A model generated the notes under the pieces. That model saw only the letters and a list, made by a program, of their open reading frames with translations, had not been told where the DNA came from and did not search any database. DNA of 64,000 bases from Sulfuracidifex tepidarius. Lineage in GTDB: Archaea > Thermoproteota > Thermoprotei_A > Sulfolobales > Sulfolobaceae. Positions within the stretch are counted from its first letter, which is position 1; the number at the start of each line of letters is the position of its first letter. Shown piece by piece: positions 36,352-46,296 of this stretch. The stretch lies in contig NZ_AP018929.1 of the NCBI RefSeq assembly GCF_008326425.1, positions 248,001 to 312,000 of the forward strand, in the 5' to 3' direction. The position numbers and the translations under genes were made by a program.

Positions 36352-36673
36352 AGAGAAAGACGCTTCTGACTTGAAGGTAGTCGTGCAGATAAGTGAGGAC
36401 CCTGAGAGGGGAGTGAAGTCAGTGATCAATCTCCTCAGGGAGATGAAGTTAGGCGAAGTTGAGGTAGTTTTCCATCAGGAAGCAATAAATGCAGTCCTAG
36501 ACCCTTCATTGGTGGAGAAGCTTCGTCCAGCTAAGGTAGTTGCATGCAGGAATTCACTTAAAGCTAAGGGCATAGACGAGTCCAGCTTACCTCGAGGTAC
36601 GGTCGTGGTGAACGCGGGAGTTGCAGAGATAGTGAGGAGACAAGCAGAAGGATGGATTTACCTCAAAGTATAA
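36332..36673 (+). CDS. DsrE-like small protein
   Basis: The protein has up to 113 residues from the GTG at 36332, overlapping the previous gene; another GTG at 36341 is equally possible. The core LKVVVQISEDPERGVKSVINLL, VEVVFHQEAINAV and VVACRNSLKAKGI is the DsrE/DsrF-like fold. Family members of this kind carry sulfur on a conserved cysteine in a CxNSL context, and a cysteine is present here (VACRNSL). In sulfur-oxidising archaea DsrE proteins move sulfane sulfur. The role in this pair is unproven. Confidence 0.75.
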   Translation: MFHVKGEEKDASDLKVVVQISEDPERGVKSVINLLREMKLGEVEVVFHQEAINAVLDPSLVEKLRPAKVVACRNSLKAKGIDESSLPRGTVVVNAGVAEIVRRQAEGWIYLKV

Positions 36674-36736
36674 ATACAAGAGGGCGAGGAGTGGAGAAGA
36701 AGAAGGAAAAAAATCTACAACCCCTCACTTCTTAGA

Positions 36737-38818
36737 CTACTTAGCGTTCTTGTCGTTATCGAACTTGAACTTCACCCTCCCATCTTCTACGAAAACCGTC
36801 GCAGAGAACTTCTTACCGCTCTTGCTCACGAACCCCTTCATTTTGACCTCCTTTCCTTGGAAGAGAAGTGAGGCTTGCCTCCTGGTTATCCTCTTTCCTA
36901 AGATGGTCTTCCACACGACCGAGTTACATGAAGAGCACCTCCATCCCTTGAAGAACTCCCTTACTTCTCCTCCGCATTTGCACTTCATGACATCGTTTTC
37001 TTTTCCTTTCACTTCGTCGTCTTCTTCCTCCTCTCCTCCTTTACCTATGTCCTCGAGCTTCGGCATAAGCCCTTGAATTTCTTGAGCTATGAACTCCCTT
37101 ATTTTACTCACGAACTCTTCATATCCCTGCCTTCCTCTGTGGTTCAGGTAAATTCCTTCCAGCAGTTTCTCCCACTCCCCTGTCATCTCCGGGCTGACAA
37201 CTCTGCTGTCCTTCAGCTTCTGAATTAGTTCCCTTCCCTTCTCAGTTGAGACCAGCAACTTCTCCCTCCTAGTTAGATACCTCCTCGAAAGTAATGTTTC
37301 TATGATAGACGCCCTCGTAGCCGGAGTCCCCAGGGAGAGCCTCTCCATCTCTTTGAGAATAGAAGAGTCCGTGAAGTGGGAAGGAGGCTTCGTAGTCCTC
37401 TTAGAGGCCTCGACGCTCAACTTCTCTACTGCGTCTCCTTCCTTCAGGTCTGGAAGGGGGTTCTCCTTGCTTTCATAGAGTGACATCCAACCCAGGGAGA
37501 TGTTCCTCTTACCGTGAGAGACGAACATCTCTCCGTTCAACGCAGTGATTACTTTCACGACTTCGTATACATAGTCCTCCATGAAAGCCCCCACGAACTT
37601 CCTGTAAACCAGTAAGTACACTTTCTTCTCCATGTCGTTCCCCCCGTCGAACTTATCTAAGGGAATTATTGCGTGGTGGTCAGTGAGCTTTGACGAGTCG
37701 AAAACTCTCTTTCCAACCTTATAGACTCTCGGTACTAAGTCGTCTTTTCCTAGCTTCTTGAGTATTGAGACTACCAAGCCCTTATTGCTGTCCCCCATGT
37801 ATCTAGCGTCGGTTCTCGGGTAGCTTATCACTTTATATTCCTCGTAAAGTCGTTGTGCTATGTCGAGAGTCCTCTTAGCAGACAGACCGTAGAGCGCGTT
37901 AGCCTCCCTTTGCAGAGAAGTAAGGGAGTGTAGGAGTGGAGGTCTCTCTCTCCTTATCTCCTTCTCAACTTGTTTGACTTTCCCGTTCTTGATTGAGGAA
38001 AGTTTCTTCACTACTGCTTCAGCCTCTTCCTTGGTCATCCTTGTCGCAACCCTCTCGTCCTCCTGTTTTTCCTTTGCTTCATCTTTTTCGCGTTCGTCTT
38101 TCCCTTTTTCAGATGGTCTTATCAGGTAACCAAGATAATCTCCTCCATTCCCGTTTCCGTTCCCCTTTCTGAATTTAGCTATGACCACGTAATATTCCTG
38201 AGGCTTGAAGTCATCTATTTCCTTATCCCTTTCGACTATCATAGCTAAAGTTGGTGTCTGTACCCTTCCCACGCTCCAGACCTCCTTGTTGTTCGCCTTG
38301 AGTGTGACCAGCCTGGTCAAGTTTATTCCCACTATCCAGTCGCTGTGTTGCCTAGCTAAGGCACTGAAGTACAAGTCGTCGTATTGTGAGGAAGGTTTCA
38401 GTGAGGAGAATTCCCTCCTGACCACGTCTGGAGTTAGAGCTTCTGACGTCCACAGACGGAGGACCTTTCCCTTGTAGCCTGCAGTCTCAAGGATTTCCCT
38501 CACTATGAGCTCTCCCTCCCTTCCTGCGTCCCCGCAGTTAACTACCACTTCGCTCCTCTCCAGGAGCTTCTTCACGAGGGAGAAATGGGATCTCTTCCCT
38601 TCAATCACCTTATACCTGAACTCCTTGGGGAAGATCGGAAGGTCCTTCAGGTCCCACTTCCTCGGTGCTATTGAATCGTCTATTTCGAGTAGATGACCGT
38701 AAGCCCAAGTGACAACGTAGTCGCCCGCGACCACGTACCCTTCCTTCCGCTCCACTTTCCCTAAGCTTCTGGCTATGTCCATGGCAACAGATGGCTTCTC
38801 GGTGATCACGAGCTTCAT
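36737..38818 (-). CDS. Type IA DNA topoisomerase (topoisomerase III-like)
   Basis: The protein has 693 residues. The toprim domain starts MKLVITEKPSVAMDIA with the catalytic glutamate 7, followed by NCGDAGREGELI (about 113-124). The strand-cutting tyrosine is in VISYPRTDARYMG (about 333). The C-terminus has a four-cysteine zinc site (CKCGG and CSSC) and a short ITRRQASLLFQGKEVKMKGF repeat of the sort usual in bacterial TopB. Type IA enzymes break one strand, pass the other and reseal; in Sulfolobus topoisomerase III acts as a decatenase beside two reverse gyrases. No helicase domain is present, so this is not reverse gyrase. Confidence 0.92.
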   Translation of the reverse strand: MKLVITEKPSVAMDIARSLGKVERKEGYVVAGDYVVTWAYGHLLEIDDSIAPRKWDLKDLPIFPKEFRYKVIEGKRSHFSLVKKLLERSEVVVNCGDAGREGELIVREILETAGYKGKVLRLWTSEALTPDVVRREFSSLKPSSQYDDLYFSALARQHSDWIVGINLTRLVTLKANNKEVWSVGRVQTPTLAMIVERDKEIDDFKPQEYYVVIAKFRKGNGNGNGGDYLGYLIRPSEKGKDEREKDEAKEKQEDERVATRMTKEEAEAVVKKLSSIKNGKVKQVEKEIRRERPPLLHSLTSLQREANALYGLSAKRTLDIAQRLYEEYKVISYPRTDARYMGDSNKGLVVSILKKLGKDDLVPRVYKVGKRVFDSSKLTDHHAIIPLDKFDGGNDMEKKVYLLVYRKFVGAFMEDYVYEVVKVITALNGEMFVSHGKRNISLGWMSLYESKENPLPDLKEGDAVEKLSVEASKRTTKPPSHFTDSSILKEMERLSLGTPATRASIIETLLSRRYLTRREKLLVSTEKGRELIQKLKDSRVVSPEMTGEWEKLLEGIYLNHRGRQGYEEFVSKIREFIAQEIQGLMPKLEDIGKGGEEEEDDEVKGKENDVMKCKCGGEVREFFKGWRCSSCNSVVWKTILGKRITRRQASLLFQGKEVKMKGFVSKSGKKFSATVFVEDGRVKFKFDNDKNAK

Positions 38819-39430
38819 GGGGATTGTTAAAAGTTAGATTATAAAAGGATAATGATGTATGAAGGTAGTCGGAACACTTCATTCTTAACGGGATTCTCAA
38901 AGGAAGATCTCAGCGAGTATGGAGACTAAGAGCTCTCCATACAGTAGAAGGTAGGTTTATGTCTTCAACTTGTTTTTGTGATAGCATGACCCTTACTCTC
39001 TACATTTACAAAAACCTCCTTTCTAACTGTCTCAGTTTTATATCTTGGCAATACGTTCTATTTCAGATTTAAAGGCAACTATATACATCATTTAAATAAA
39101 AATGATAATCAGTGGTCTCAAGACGTGAGGACATATCTTCCTGTATACCAATTATTTAGAGTGGATTAGCTCTCTGAAACCAAAATAGACATGAGTTGAC
39201 TTCTCATTCAATATTTCCTGAAAGCAAGTGATCTATTACAGTAGATGTTCATACATCACTTAAAAGCAGTTCTCCCTCCAATTCTTCCCTTTTTTAATCG
39301 TAAGCTAGCCCATAAGGTTAACGGCAAAAACCGTCATAAACTCATTTCTGACTTATCCTCTGTCCTGAGTGACGTGAACTTCAATCTTTTAAGGAAAACT
39401 TTTCTCTTTTCGTTTGAAAGGGTTCGTGTA
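38819..39430. other. Intergenic region, no gene recognised
   Basis: About 610 bp. A plus-strand frame at 39245-39502 runs into the neighbouring gene on the other strand and has no protein-like pattern, so it is not called. Confidence 0.4.
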
Positions 39431-40921
39431 TCACGTATAACCTTTCAGCGCCAGGTTCTCGGTAATCCTCTCGTAGTACCCTTTCCATTTAGTGAGCCAT
39501 AATGTCAATGAAAAGAAGACAGCGAACTCGCTTAACATGACCTCTGCAAAGGCTGCGGTTGAGAGAAAGGGAACAAGGACAGAAATATCAGTTGTCACTA
39601 TATAAGGTATGAATTGTAATAAGGGCACTACAAATCTGTTCTTGACCGTGGTGAATCCCGGTTGCAGCCCTTCCATGATCAGTTGTAGGTTGGGAGATGT
39701 AGAAACGGTCATAAGGAAACTTATCATGTAAGCAAAGGATGTTATTGGCAAAGTGGGAAGCAGGAACATGAGGATTTCACCCCACGAGATTTCATATCTT
39801 AATACAGAGTGTGAAGAGAGGACCACAGACGCTGAAAACGTCCCTATCAGGACTGAATCCGTGATAACGAAAGAGGCGAAAATTATCCAGGAGAAGGTCA
39901 GGTTTAGGAGGTTGCCTTTCTGGATCGTTCTCAGGTACGTGTACACCCCGAAGATCTGGGCCCCTATCCAAGGCCTCTCGAAGGTCAGTGTACCAATTAC
40001 CAGAGACTGAGTCTGAAGCATGAAAACAAAGAAATAGATCATGCTAATGGAGAAGAACATGAAGTATGCAAAAGGTGAGCCTTTGAGCACAACGGAGGTA
40101 ACGATCACGAGGGAACCAGCTAGGACGGATATCAGTATCATGAAACTTCTCGGTTTGATTCTGGGACTCACCCTGTACGACTGTCCCGATGATAGACTCG
40201 CTATTGCCATAGGAGGGCTCCTCAGGAACCTCGACATAAGCTGTTTCTCGCCCTTGGATTCAATACTGACTTCGTCAGATAACGTCCTAAGCTTCCTCCC
40301 TTCTCCGCCTTCAAATGTCGAATACATGAGCTCTAGAAGATAATTCCTCGATCTGTACCTTAGAAAGACTCCTAGAGACACTAATGTTGAGGCTGTCAAT
40401 AGGAGGAACGCTTGGTAAATTGTTAACCACCCTTCAAAAGAGGATAGGAGAGTCAGGATCTCACCTGTCTGCAGGCCATACGACGCACGTACCATTGTCC
40501 TATCAGCCATGGCCGCAGAGGCGAGAAATCCGCACGTGAGTGAGTTCTCTATCAAGAACGGAAAGTTGAACGGTGACATAACGGGGAAAAAGCCAATAGA
40601 GGAGATGAAGCCTACGAATAGAAATTTGTAAATGGACTGGAAATAGAACCATGAATCATAAATCATCTTGGGATGGAGGGGGAGTGAGATCACGTTGAAC
40701 ACATCTGACTTGTTAGGCCTGAGTACAATCGGGACGTATACTAAGAGCACGATAAGGACGACTAAGAACGAGAGGAAATCATCTCTGAAGATATTCATGA
40801 ACCTAAAGCTCAGAGCGAACTCGACTACTGAGAGGACGGAGAAAATTGAGTAAATTAAGAGGAGAGGAGTGCTCATCCTTGACTTCAGCAGGAAGACCGT
40901 GAGAGTTAACTTCTCGCCCAT
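39431..40921 (-). CDS. Large multi-helix membrane protein, paralogue 1
   Basis: The protein has 496 residues with about twelve hydrophobic segments. It starts LTVFLLKSRMSTPLLLIYS and contains LRPNKSDVFNVISLPL, then a middle soluble loop of about 75 residues, and GTLTFERPWIGAQIFGVYTYLR in the second half. All four stretches recur in the gene at 41.4 kb, so the two are paralogues. No family is recognised; the layout (two membrane halves and one cytoplasmic loop) could fit an exporter permease. A TATA-like GCTTTTAAG lies about 25 nt upstream of the ATG. Confidence 0.7.
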   Translation of the reverse strand: MGEKLTLTVFLLKSRMSTPLLLIYSIFSVLSVVEFALSFRFMNIFRDDFLSFLVVLIVLLVYVPIVLRPNKSDVFNVISLPLHPKMIYDSWFYFQSIYKFLFVGFISSIGFFPVMSPFNFPFLIENSLTCGFLASAAMADRTMVRASYGLQTGEILTLLSSFEGWLTIYQAFLLLTASTLVSLGVFLRYRSRNYLLELMYSTFEGGEGRKLRTLSDEVSIESKGEKQLMSRFLRSPPMAIASLSSGQSYRVSPRIKPRSFMILISVLAGSLVIVTSVVLKGSPFAYFMFFSISMIYFFVFMLQTQSLVIGTLTFERPWIGAQIFGVYTYLRTIQKGNLLNLTFSWIIFASFVITDSVLIGTFSASVVLSSHSVLRYEISWGEILMFLLPTLPITSFAYMISFLMTVSTSPNLQLIMEGLQPGFTTVKNRFVVPLLQFIPYIVTTDISVLVPFLSTAAFAEVMLSEFAVFFSLTLWLTKWKGYYERITENLALKGYT

Positions 40922-41404
40922 AGAGAAACCATCACTTGTAATCTTAAAAGCATTTTTCTTTCTAATGCTTTATCTATTGCACGATTTTTATCAAGTCTAG
41001 ATCAAATCTTATTTTTTAATAATATGATGGTTCTTTTATTTCTCACAGCTCTTATCGGAAAATCCTACAGAGTTACTTAGCGTTAAAAATAATTTAATAG
41101 CAACAAGATAGAGATTAGATAGTTAGCTATAGATTCGAAAATCTACTCACTGTAAAATGGATAAAATTTATTTTATGAGACTACATGATGAAAACATTTA
41201 GACTGCAGGAATTCCCGTAAACTGCTATCTCGTTCGGGGGAGATACCACGTCCGTGACGGCGTGTAGTTCACTAATGTAGAAATAATAATAAGATGTATA
41301 TTCATGGCACTTGCCTTTTAGCTCTAAAAGAAATATCAAACCACTTGAGAAGGCGTTGCAACTACGCTTATTTAAATTTTATTCTGTATTAAAATAAACT
41401 ATCG
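40922..41404. other. Intergenic region with a possible relict transposon end
   Basis: At 41248-41273 the sequence CACGTCCGTGACGGCGTG and the following AGTTCACT resemble the right end of the tnpB element at 34.4 kb, including a G-T wobble in the stem. No tnpB coding relic is seen next to it, so the match could be chance. Confidence 0.35.
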
Positions 41405-42817
41405 TCATAGGTAGCCCTTTGTTGATAACACCTTAAGGGAATAGTTATTATATGCTCCATTATTCAGAGCTAATGCGGCGACTACTCCCACCACGATAGC
41501 TTCGATTCCGCTCATCTCGATGAATGTTATTGTAGGAATAACAGAGGCTAGCGACGACGTGATAAGCAGAACAAAGAACGGGATCACACTGAGGAAAGAT
41601 ATACCAACAACGTTTCTGACGTTCCCCATGTAAGGCTGGTTCTCGTCCGCGATTAGCTGCACGTTAGGCATGCTTGACGACACGCTCAGGAAAAGTATGA
41701 CGTAAAGTAGCCATGAAGACGGGAGGGACAAGACTGCGATCATAAATACCTTAGGACCGCCGAATATGGAGGCTACTGCAGAGAACGCGCCCAGTAATCC
41801 CCAAGACATAGTTAGGACTAGCAAGTTGCTCAGGTGTACTTCCCTGAAGTATCTGTTAACTCCTAAGGCTTGAGCCCCTATCCAAGGCCTCTCAAAAGCC
41901 AGCGTACCCATTACTAGCCACTGAGTCTGAAATATTATTGCTATATAAAATAATAACCCTATAAAATAGTATAATCCAAAACCTAAAGATGTTGGTCTTG
42001 TAAGGACGGAAAGCACAAGTTCCACTACACCTAAAGCCCCTGAGATAATGAAAAGGACGTATTTAGCGTTGATCTTAGGCTTGATCACCTTCAACTGCCC
42101 AGACACGTTAAAGGTTAGGACTATCTGAGGGTTCTTAATCCTGTTAATAAGTAGAGCCCTCTCACCTTTCTCGCCAGTCACTATCTTGTCCTGAGCTACG
42201 TCGCTCTTCTTCTCCTGGAAAAGGGATGAGAGGAACTCTATCGGGTCATATGATGACCTATACTCCATGTAAATTCCCGCTGATGCGAGCGTTATTCCTC
42301 CAGATACAGCGAAGAGCATGGCGGGGGAAAGGAAAGGTAAAGTTAACACTTCTGCAAGCTGGAACACGTAGAAAACCCATCTCATTTTCCTTCCTAGCAT
42401 GTTAACCGAGCTCAGAGTCGCTCCAGTCAGGGAGTACTCGACCATGAAGGGGAAATAGAAAGGTGAGGAAAGGTCAATCGTCGTCACGGACGAGATGAAA
42501 CCCAGGAACAGTAACCTATACACAAACTGGAAGAGGAACCAATAATCGTAGATCTTCTCCGTAGAGATGGGGAGGGAGAACACGTTGAACGCGTCAGCTT
42601 TGTTTGGAGTTGGCGTCAAGAAAGCCATAGGGATCATCGCGACGAGCAAGTAGTATAACAGGAACTTGTCTCCCTTGTAAATGCTCAAAGGGGCATTGAA
42701 GCTGTAGACGAACTCCGCTACAGCCAGAAATGTGGTGATTAGATAAATTACCAGAAGCGGAGTGCTGAGTCTGGACTTCAGCAAGAATTTAATGAGAGTT
42801 CCAATCCTTTTATCCAT
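41405..42817 (-). CDS. Large multi-helix membrane protein, paralogue 2
   Basis: The protein has 470 residues, the same layout as its neighbour at 39.4 kb. Shared marks are FLLKSRLSTPLLVIY at the start, TPNKADAFNVFSLPI, the central loop with KGERALLINRIKNPQ, and GTLAFERPWIGAQALGVNRYFR in the second half. The two share the same strand with a 483-bp gap and their own promoters, so they are an old tandem duplication. Function unknown; the family has no name I can give. A TATA-like box lies about 25 nt upstream. Confidence 0.7.
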   Translation of the reverse strand: MDKRIGTLIKFLLKSRLSTPLLVIYLITTFLAVAEFVYSFNAPLSIYKGDKFLLYYLLVAMIPMAFLTPTPNKADAFNVFSLPISTEKIYDYWFLFQFVYRLLFLGFISSVTTIDLSSPFYFPFMVEYSLTGATLSSVNMLGRKMRWVFYVFQLAEVLTLPFLSPAMLFAVSGGITLASAGIYMEYRSSYDPIEFLSSLFQEKKSDVAQDKIVTGEKGERALLINRIKNPQIVLTFNVSGQLKVIKPKINAKYVLFIISGALGVVELVLSVLTRPTSLGFGLYYFIGLLFYIAIIFQTQWLVMGTLAFERPWIGAQALGVNRYFREVHLSNLLVLTMSWGLLGAFSAVASIFGGPKVFMIAVLSLPSSWLLYVILFLSVSSSMPNVQLIADENQPYMGNVRNVVGISFLSVIPFFVLLITSSLASVIPTITFIEMSGIEAIVVGVVAALALNNGAYNNYSLKVLSTKGYL

Positions 42818-43240
42818 GAACTATTATGGTCTGTTTACTGTCAAATATGTTTCTAAAGCTGAATCTGTACAGAAGGATAGAATCTCCTTATATCGAGAAC
42901 GCTTTTGATCACTTTGTAAATTTCTCTGGATAACATGAAGTCTTAATTATTGGTGTGATCATTTAAAGGCATGTCGTGAACAGAGAGTTTTAACAATAAT
43001 AATTATTCTCAGACCTTGAGGAGACAGGGGAGAACTGAGAGAAGGAGAATGAAAGTTCTCTTCCATATAGCTCTCTACTCCTTTAATACAAAATAAAAGT
43101 GATTTTTATATTTAAAAAACATTTAATATTGAAAATTTTCTCTTAGTGAAAAGTAACAAAGAATTAAAGTTAATTTATATTCACTTGCATAGTAATAGAC
43201 TTATTTAAATCTACTTAAATTATGAGTGGAAGAACTAATT
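42818..43240. other. AT-rich intergenic region
   Basis: Divergent spacer between paralogue 2 and the sugar importer; no gene seen. Confidence 0.4.
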
Positions 43241-43250
43241 TTTTATATAG
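43241..43250 (+). promoter_or_regulatory. TATA box of the ABC sugar importer
   Basis: TTTTATATAG ends 29 nt before the ATG at 43280, giving a very short leader. It rules out the longer frame that begins at 43226. Confidence 0.5.
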
Positions 43251-43279
43251 TAAAAACATACAGTATTACGGGTATATAT

Positions 43280-44626
43280 ATGAATAAGAGAATTATGAGA
43301 GCATTGGGGAGAACTGCTCTCATAGGAATCTTAGTGCTGGGTATATTGGTAGTGGCAGCAGGAGTCGGATATTACTATTACAGCAGCCATTCGTCGTCAA
43401 AGAAAGTTGTAATCAATTATTACGACGACCTGGCTCCGTCAGAGGCTAAGGTGTTCGACAACTACATAATACCTCAGTTTGAGAAAGAGTATCCCAACAT
43501 TACGGTAGATCTTCACGTAGAGAGTGCAGGCAAAATGGTTGGCACAATTAAGGCACTAGTTGAAGGAGGCGACGTGGGATCTACAGTAATAGCTGAGGAT
43601 AACATGATAATAGGAGAGTTAATTTACGCTAATGATCTCATGAACTTGCAACCTTACATGTCATCCCTTCCTACGTCTGACCTGATACCTTCCATGACAC
43701 ATCTCATGAACTACGAACAGAGTGTGTATCACTCAGTATACTTCATTCCATTCCGGGGAAACATACCCCTCGTTTGGTACAATGAAAGCGTAATGAAGGA
43801 GGCAGGGATAACTTCTCCGCCGTCAAACTGGTCACAGCTGATGACTGATGCTAAGTTGATATACCAGAAGACCGGTGTAGGTCCCATCATGTTCCAGGGG
43901 CACGGAGGAGCCAGCACCTCGACAGAGCTATATCAATGGATGGTACAAGCTGGAGGAAACCCGTTCGTGTTTAACGATTCAGGAGACGTAAAGGCATTCA
44001 CCTATCTAGACCAACTCTCTACCTACTTCAACCCTGATTATATCCACGGCTATTGGGGCAATTACAAGGGCTTAGCTGACGGAAAGTACTACATCCTCGA
44101 TTATCAATGGCCTTATATATACTCGACCATGAAGAGTGAAGGAATCAATGTGAGCGGTATCGGGTTTTATCCTGGCCCTACAGGACCGGTGAATAATGAC
44201 CACTTAGTAGGAGGTGACGTCCTAGCGATACCAAAGGGGGCTACTCACATACACTCGCTATTGCTCTTCATAAAGTTCCTCTTGTCATATAACGTTCAGA
44301 GAGATATTATCATGATATTAGGAGAGCCTGCAGTGAACTCGCAAGCCTATAACAACCTTCCATCCAATATCTCCTCCCTGTTCAAGGCAGAGGAGAGCGC
44401 ATTCCAGACGGCGTTCTTCAGGGAGCCTGTACCGTGGATAAGTGAGTGGAACAACATTGCAGATTCAGCTTTCGTGAAGATAGTAGAAGACCATGCTCCG
44501 GCATCGCAGATACCCTCTATACTGAGTAGTGCGAACCAGGAAATGTACACTTATCTGCTGACAAACTATAACTCCACAGTGGCACAGGAGTACGAGCAGG
44601 GCTACTTCGCACCCTTGTATGGGTGA
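43280..44626 (+). CDS. ABC sugar importer, substrate-binding protein
   Basis: The protein has 448 residues from the ATG at 43280. The basic N-terminus and hydrophobic segment (about 10-35) look like a signal or anchor; the mature domain begins VINYYDDLAPSEAKVF. GNIPLVWYNESVMKEAGI and the later PLAPS-like layout are those of family-1 extracellular solute-binding proteins, which capture sugars or oligosaccharides. It heads a complete importer operon (two permeases and an ATPase), so it is the sugar sensor at the cell surface. The sugar cannot be told from sequence. Confidence 0.88.
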   Translation: MNKRIMRALGRTALIGILVLGILVVAAGVGYYYYSSHSSSKKVVINYYDDLAPSEAKVFDNYIIPQFEKEYPNITVDLHVESAGKMVGTIKALVEGGDVGSTVIAEDNMIIGELIYANDLMNLQPYMSSLPTSDLIPSMTHLMNYEQSVYHSVYFIPFRGNIPLVWYNESVMKEAGITSPPSNWSQLMTDAKLIYQKTGVGPIMFQGHGGASTSTELYQWMVQAGGNPFVFNDSGDVKAFTYLDQLSTYFNPDYIHGYWGNYKGLADGKYYILDYQWPYIYSTMKSEGINVSGIGFYPGPTGPVNNDHLVGGDVLAIPKGATHIHSLLLFIKFLLSYNVQRDIIMILGEPAVNSQAYNNLPSNISSLFKAEESAFQTAFFREPVPWISEWNNIADSAFVKIVEDHAPASQIPSILSSANQEMYTYLLTNYNSTVAQEYEQGYFAPLYG

Positions 44627-44632
44627 AGTGGC

Positions 44633-45445
44633 TTGAAGTTAAGATACATCTTTTTTGTTTTACCTTCCTTGGTATACGTGTTGGCATTTGCTTTCTACCC
44701 TTCTGCTAGGGCTGTTTATCTCAGCTTCTTTACTTCTCAGGGAAAGTTTACGTTAGACAACTACAAGGAACTCTTCTACTTCAACTTATACGGGACAATT
44801 GAAAATACTGTGATTCTGACAGTAGGCGCCCTTATGATTCAGCTCCTCTTAGCTCTGGGTATATCTTCCATACTTGTGAGGGAGTTTAAGGGTAAGAGAC
44901 TGGTCTCGACCATTTCCATAATTCCCATGGGGGTTGCTACTGTAGTCGCAGCGATCACTTTCGCTTTCATATTTCAGACTTCAGGAGGTTACGCTAATAC
45001 CTTCTTGCATTACCTCGGGTTAAGCGGGATAAACTGGTACTTCAACAGTTACATTTCCCTTTTCATAGTGATGATAGCAGACTCGTGGAAGAACACTCCG
45101 ATAATGACTCTGATAATCCTGGCTGGAATGTATTCCATCCCCAGAGATCTCTATTACGCGGCCGCACTAGACGGTGCAGGTCCTCTCAGGAGGTTCGTCC
45201 ATATCACGCTTCCTAACCTGAAGAAGTTCATTGCCATTGCTTTGATAATAAGGGGAGTCAGTGAATTCAATATCTTTGCGCTTCCGTTAATTCTCATAGG
45301 CTATTCACCTTCAATCCTCACCACGTTAGCTTACAGTTTATACTCAACGACCACGGAGAACTTGGCTTCCGCAGCTGCAGTTATCATCCTAATATTCGTG
45401 TCAGTGTTGATAGCGCTGAACATAAAATTGGGAGGAAAGAGGTGA
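44633..45445 (+). CDS. ABC sugar importer, permease 1 (MalF/UgpA type)
   Basis: The protein has 270 residues, starting at a TTG 6 nt after the binding-protein gene. Six hydrophobic segments. The EAA loop that contacts the ATPase reads YYAAALDGAGPLRRFVHITLPNL (about 176-198). It forms half of the transmembrane channel with the next gene. Family: CUT1 carbohydrate importers. Confidence 0.9.
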   Translation: MKLRYIFFVLPSLVYVLAFAFYPSARAVYLSFFTSQGKFTLDNYKELFYFNLYGTIENTVILTVGALMIQLLLALGISSILVREFKGKRLVSTISIIPMGVATVVAAITFAFIFQTSGGYANTFLHYLGLSGINWYFNSYISLFIVMIADSWKNTPIMTLIILAGMYSIPRDLYYAAALDGAGPLRRFVHITLPNLKKFIAIALIIRGVSEFNIFALPLILIGYSPSILTTLAYSLYSTTTENLASAAAVIILIFVSVLIALNIKLGGKR

Positions 45446-45449
45446 TCTG

Positions 45450-46259
45450 ATGAGGAGAAACTTATTAGTTTATGCTGGCGCAATCATCTTCACTCTGTAT
45501 TTCCTGGTACCACTTTACATTCTCATTCTGATAGCTTTCAGTCCGGCTAAGTTCACACTGGAGTCCCTTTACCCACCGTTATACTTCAAGGGTTTCACGT
45601 TAAACAACTTGGTTTACGCTTTCACGCAATACGACTTCGTTCATCCCTTCCTGAAGAGCTTCTTCGTGGCGTCACTCGTAGGAGTTATAGCTATACTTCT
45701 GGGAATCCCCGCAGGTTATGGTCTAAGTAAGCTTCCAGGCAAGATAGCTTACGCCTTCATAGTAGTTCTATTGATAACTAACATGGTTCCCGGTTTAGTG
45801 GTAGCTATTCCTATTAGCGTTGAGTTCATAAAGCTACATCTCTTCGACTCCATCCCTGGGTTGGCCCTAGTTCAAGAGCTTGTAACCCTCCCATTGGCAG
45901 TCTTCATACTTCAGGGAACTTTCTCCGCAGTACCTAAGGAAGTCGAGTACCAGGCTAAGATAGATGGAGCCTCGACCTTGAGCTACTTAACTAACGTATT
46001 GATTCCCATAGCTCTCCCCGGTATAGTTGCGGCTTTCCTCATCTCCTGGATGTTCTCATGGGACGAATTCACTTACGCTGTGCTCCTCTCCCCCATCCAT
46101 CCTACGCTTCCAGTTGAAATATACTTCAATATACAAAGAGGGAACGAGTTAGCTGCGGTTGCCTTCTCCTTGGTCTTCACAATCCCTGTCATAGTGCTTA
46201 CAGTGATATTGCAGAAGTATCTGAAAGGTGAGTATTTAGCGGGAGGTGTGAAGTATTGA
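45450..46259 (+). CDS. ABC sugar importer, permease 2 (MalG type)
   Basis: The protein has 269 residues, preceded by the ribosome-binding GAGGTGAT. Six hydrophobic segments; the EAA loop is EVEYQAKIDGASTLSYLTNVLIPI (about 169-190). Second half of the channel. Its first gene partner ends 4 nt upstream. Confidence 0.9.
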   Translation: MRRNLLVYAGAIIFTLYFLVPLYILILIAFSPAKFTLESLYPPLYFKGFTLNNLVYAFTQYDFVHPFLKSFFVASLVGVIAILLGIPAGYGLSKLPGKIAYAFIVVLLITNMVPGLVVAIPISVEFIKLHLFDSIPGLALVQELVTLPLAVFILQGTFSAVPKEVEYQAKIDGASTLSYLTNVLIPIALPGIVAAFLISWMFSWDEFTYAVLLSPIHPTLPVEIYFNIQRGNELAAVAFSLVFTIPVIVLTVILQKYLKGEYLAGGVKY

Positions 46260-46296
46260 ATGATAGAAACATTTGTTTGATTAAAGGTGATAGTTT

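Noticed and set aside
36737-38818. Reverse gyrase
   Set aside because: The protein has no N-terminal helicase domain and has the length of a topoisomerase III.
39245-39502. 85-codon plus-strand frame
   Set aside because: It runs into the membrane protein gene on the other strand and has no domain-like pattern.
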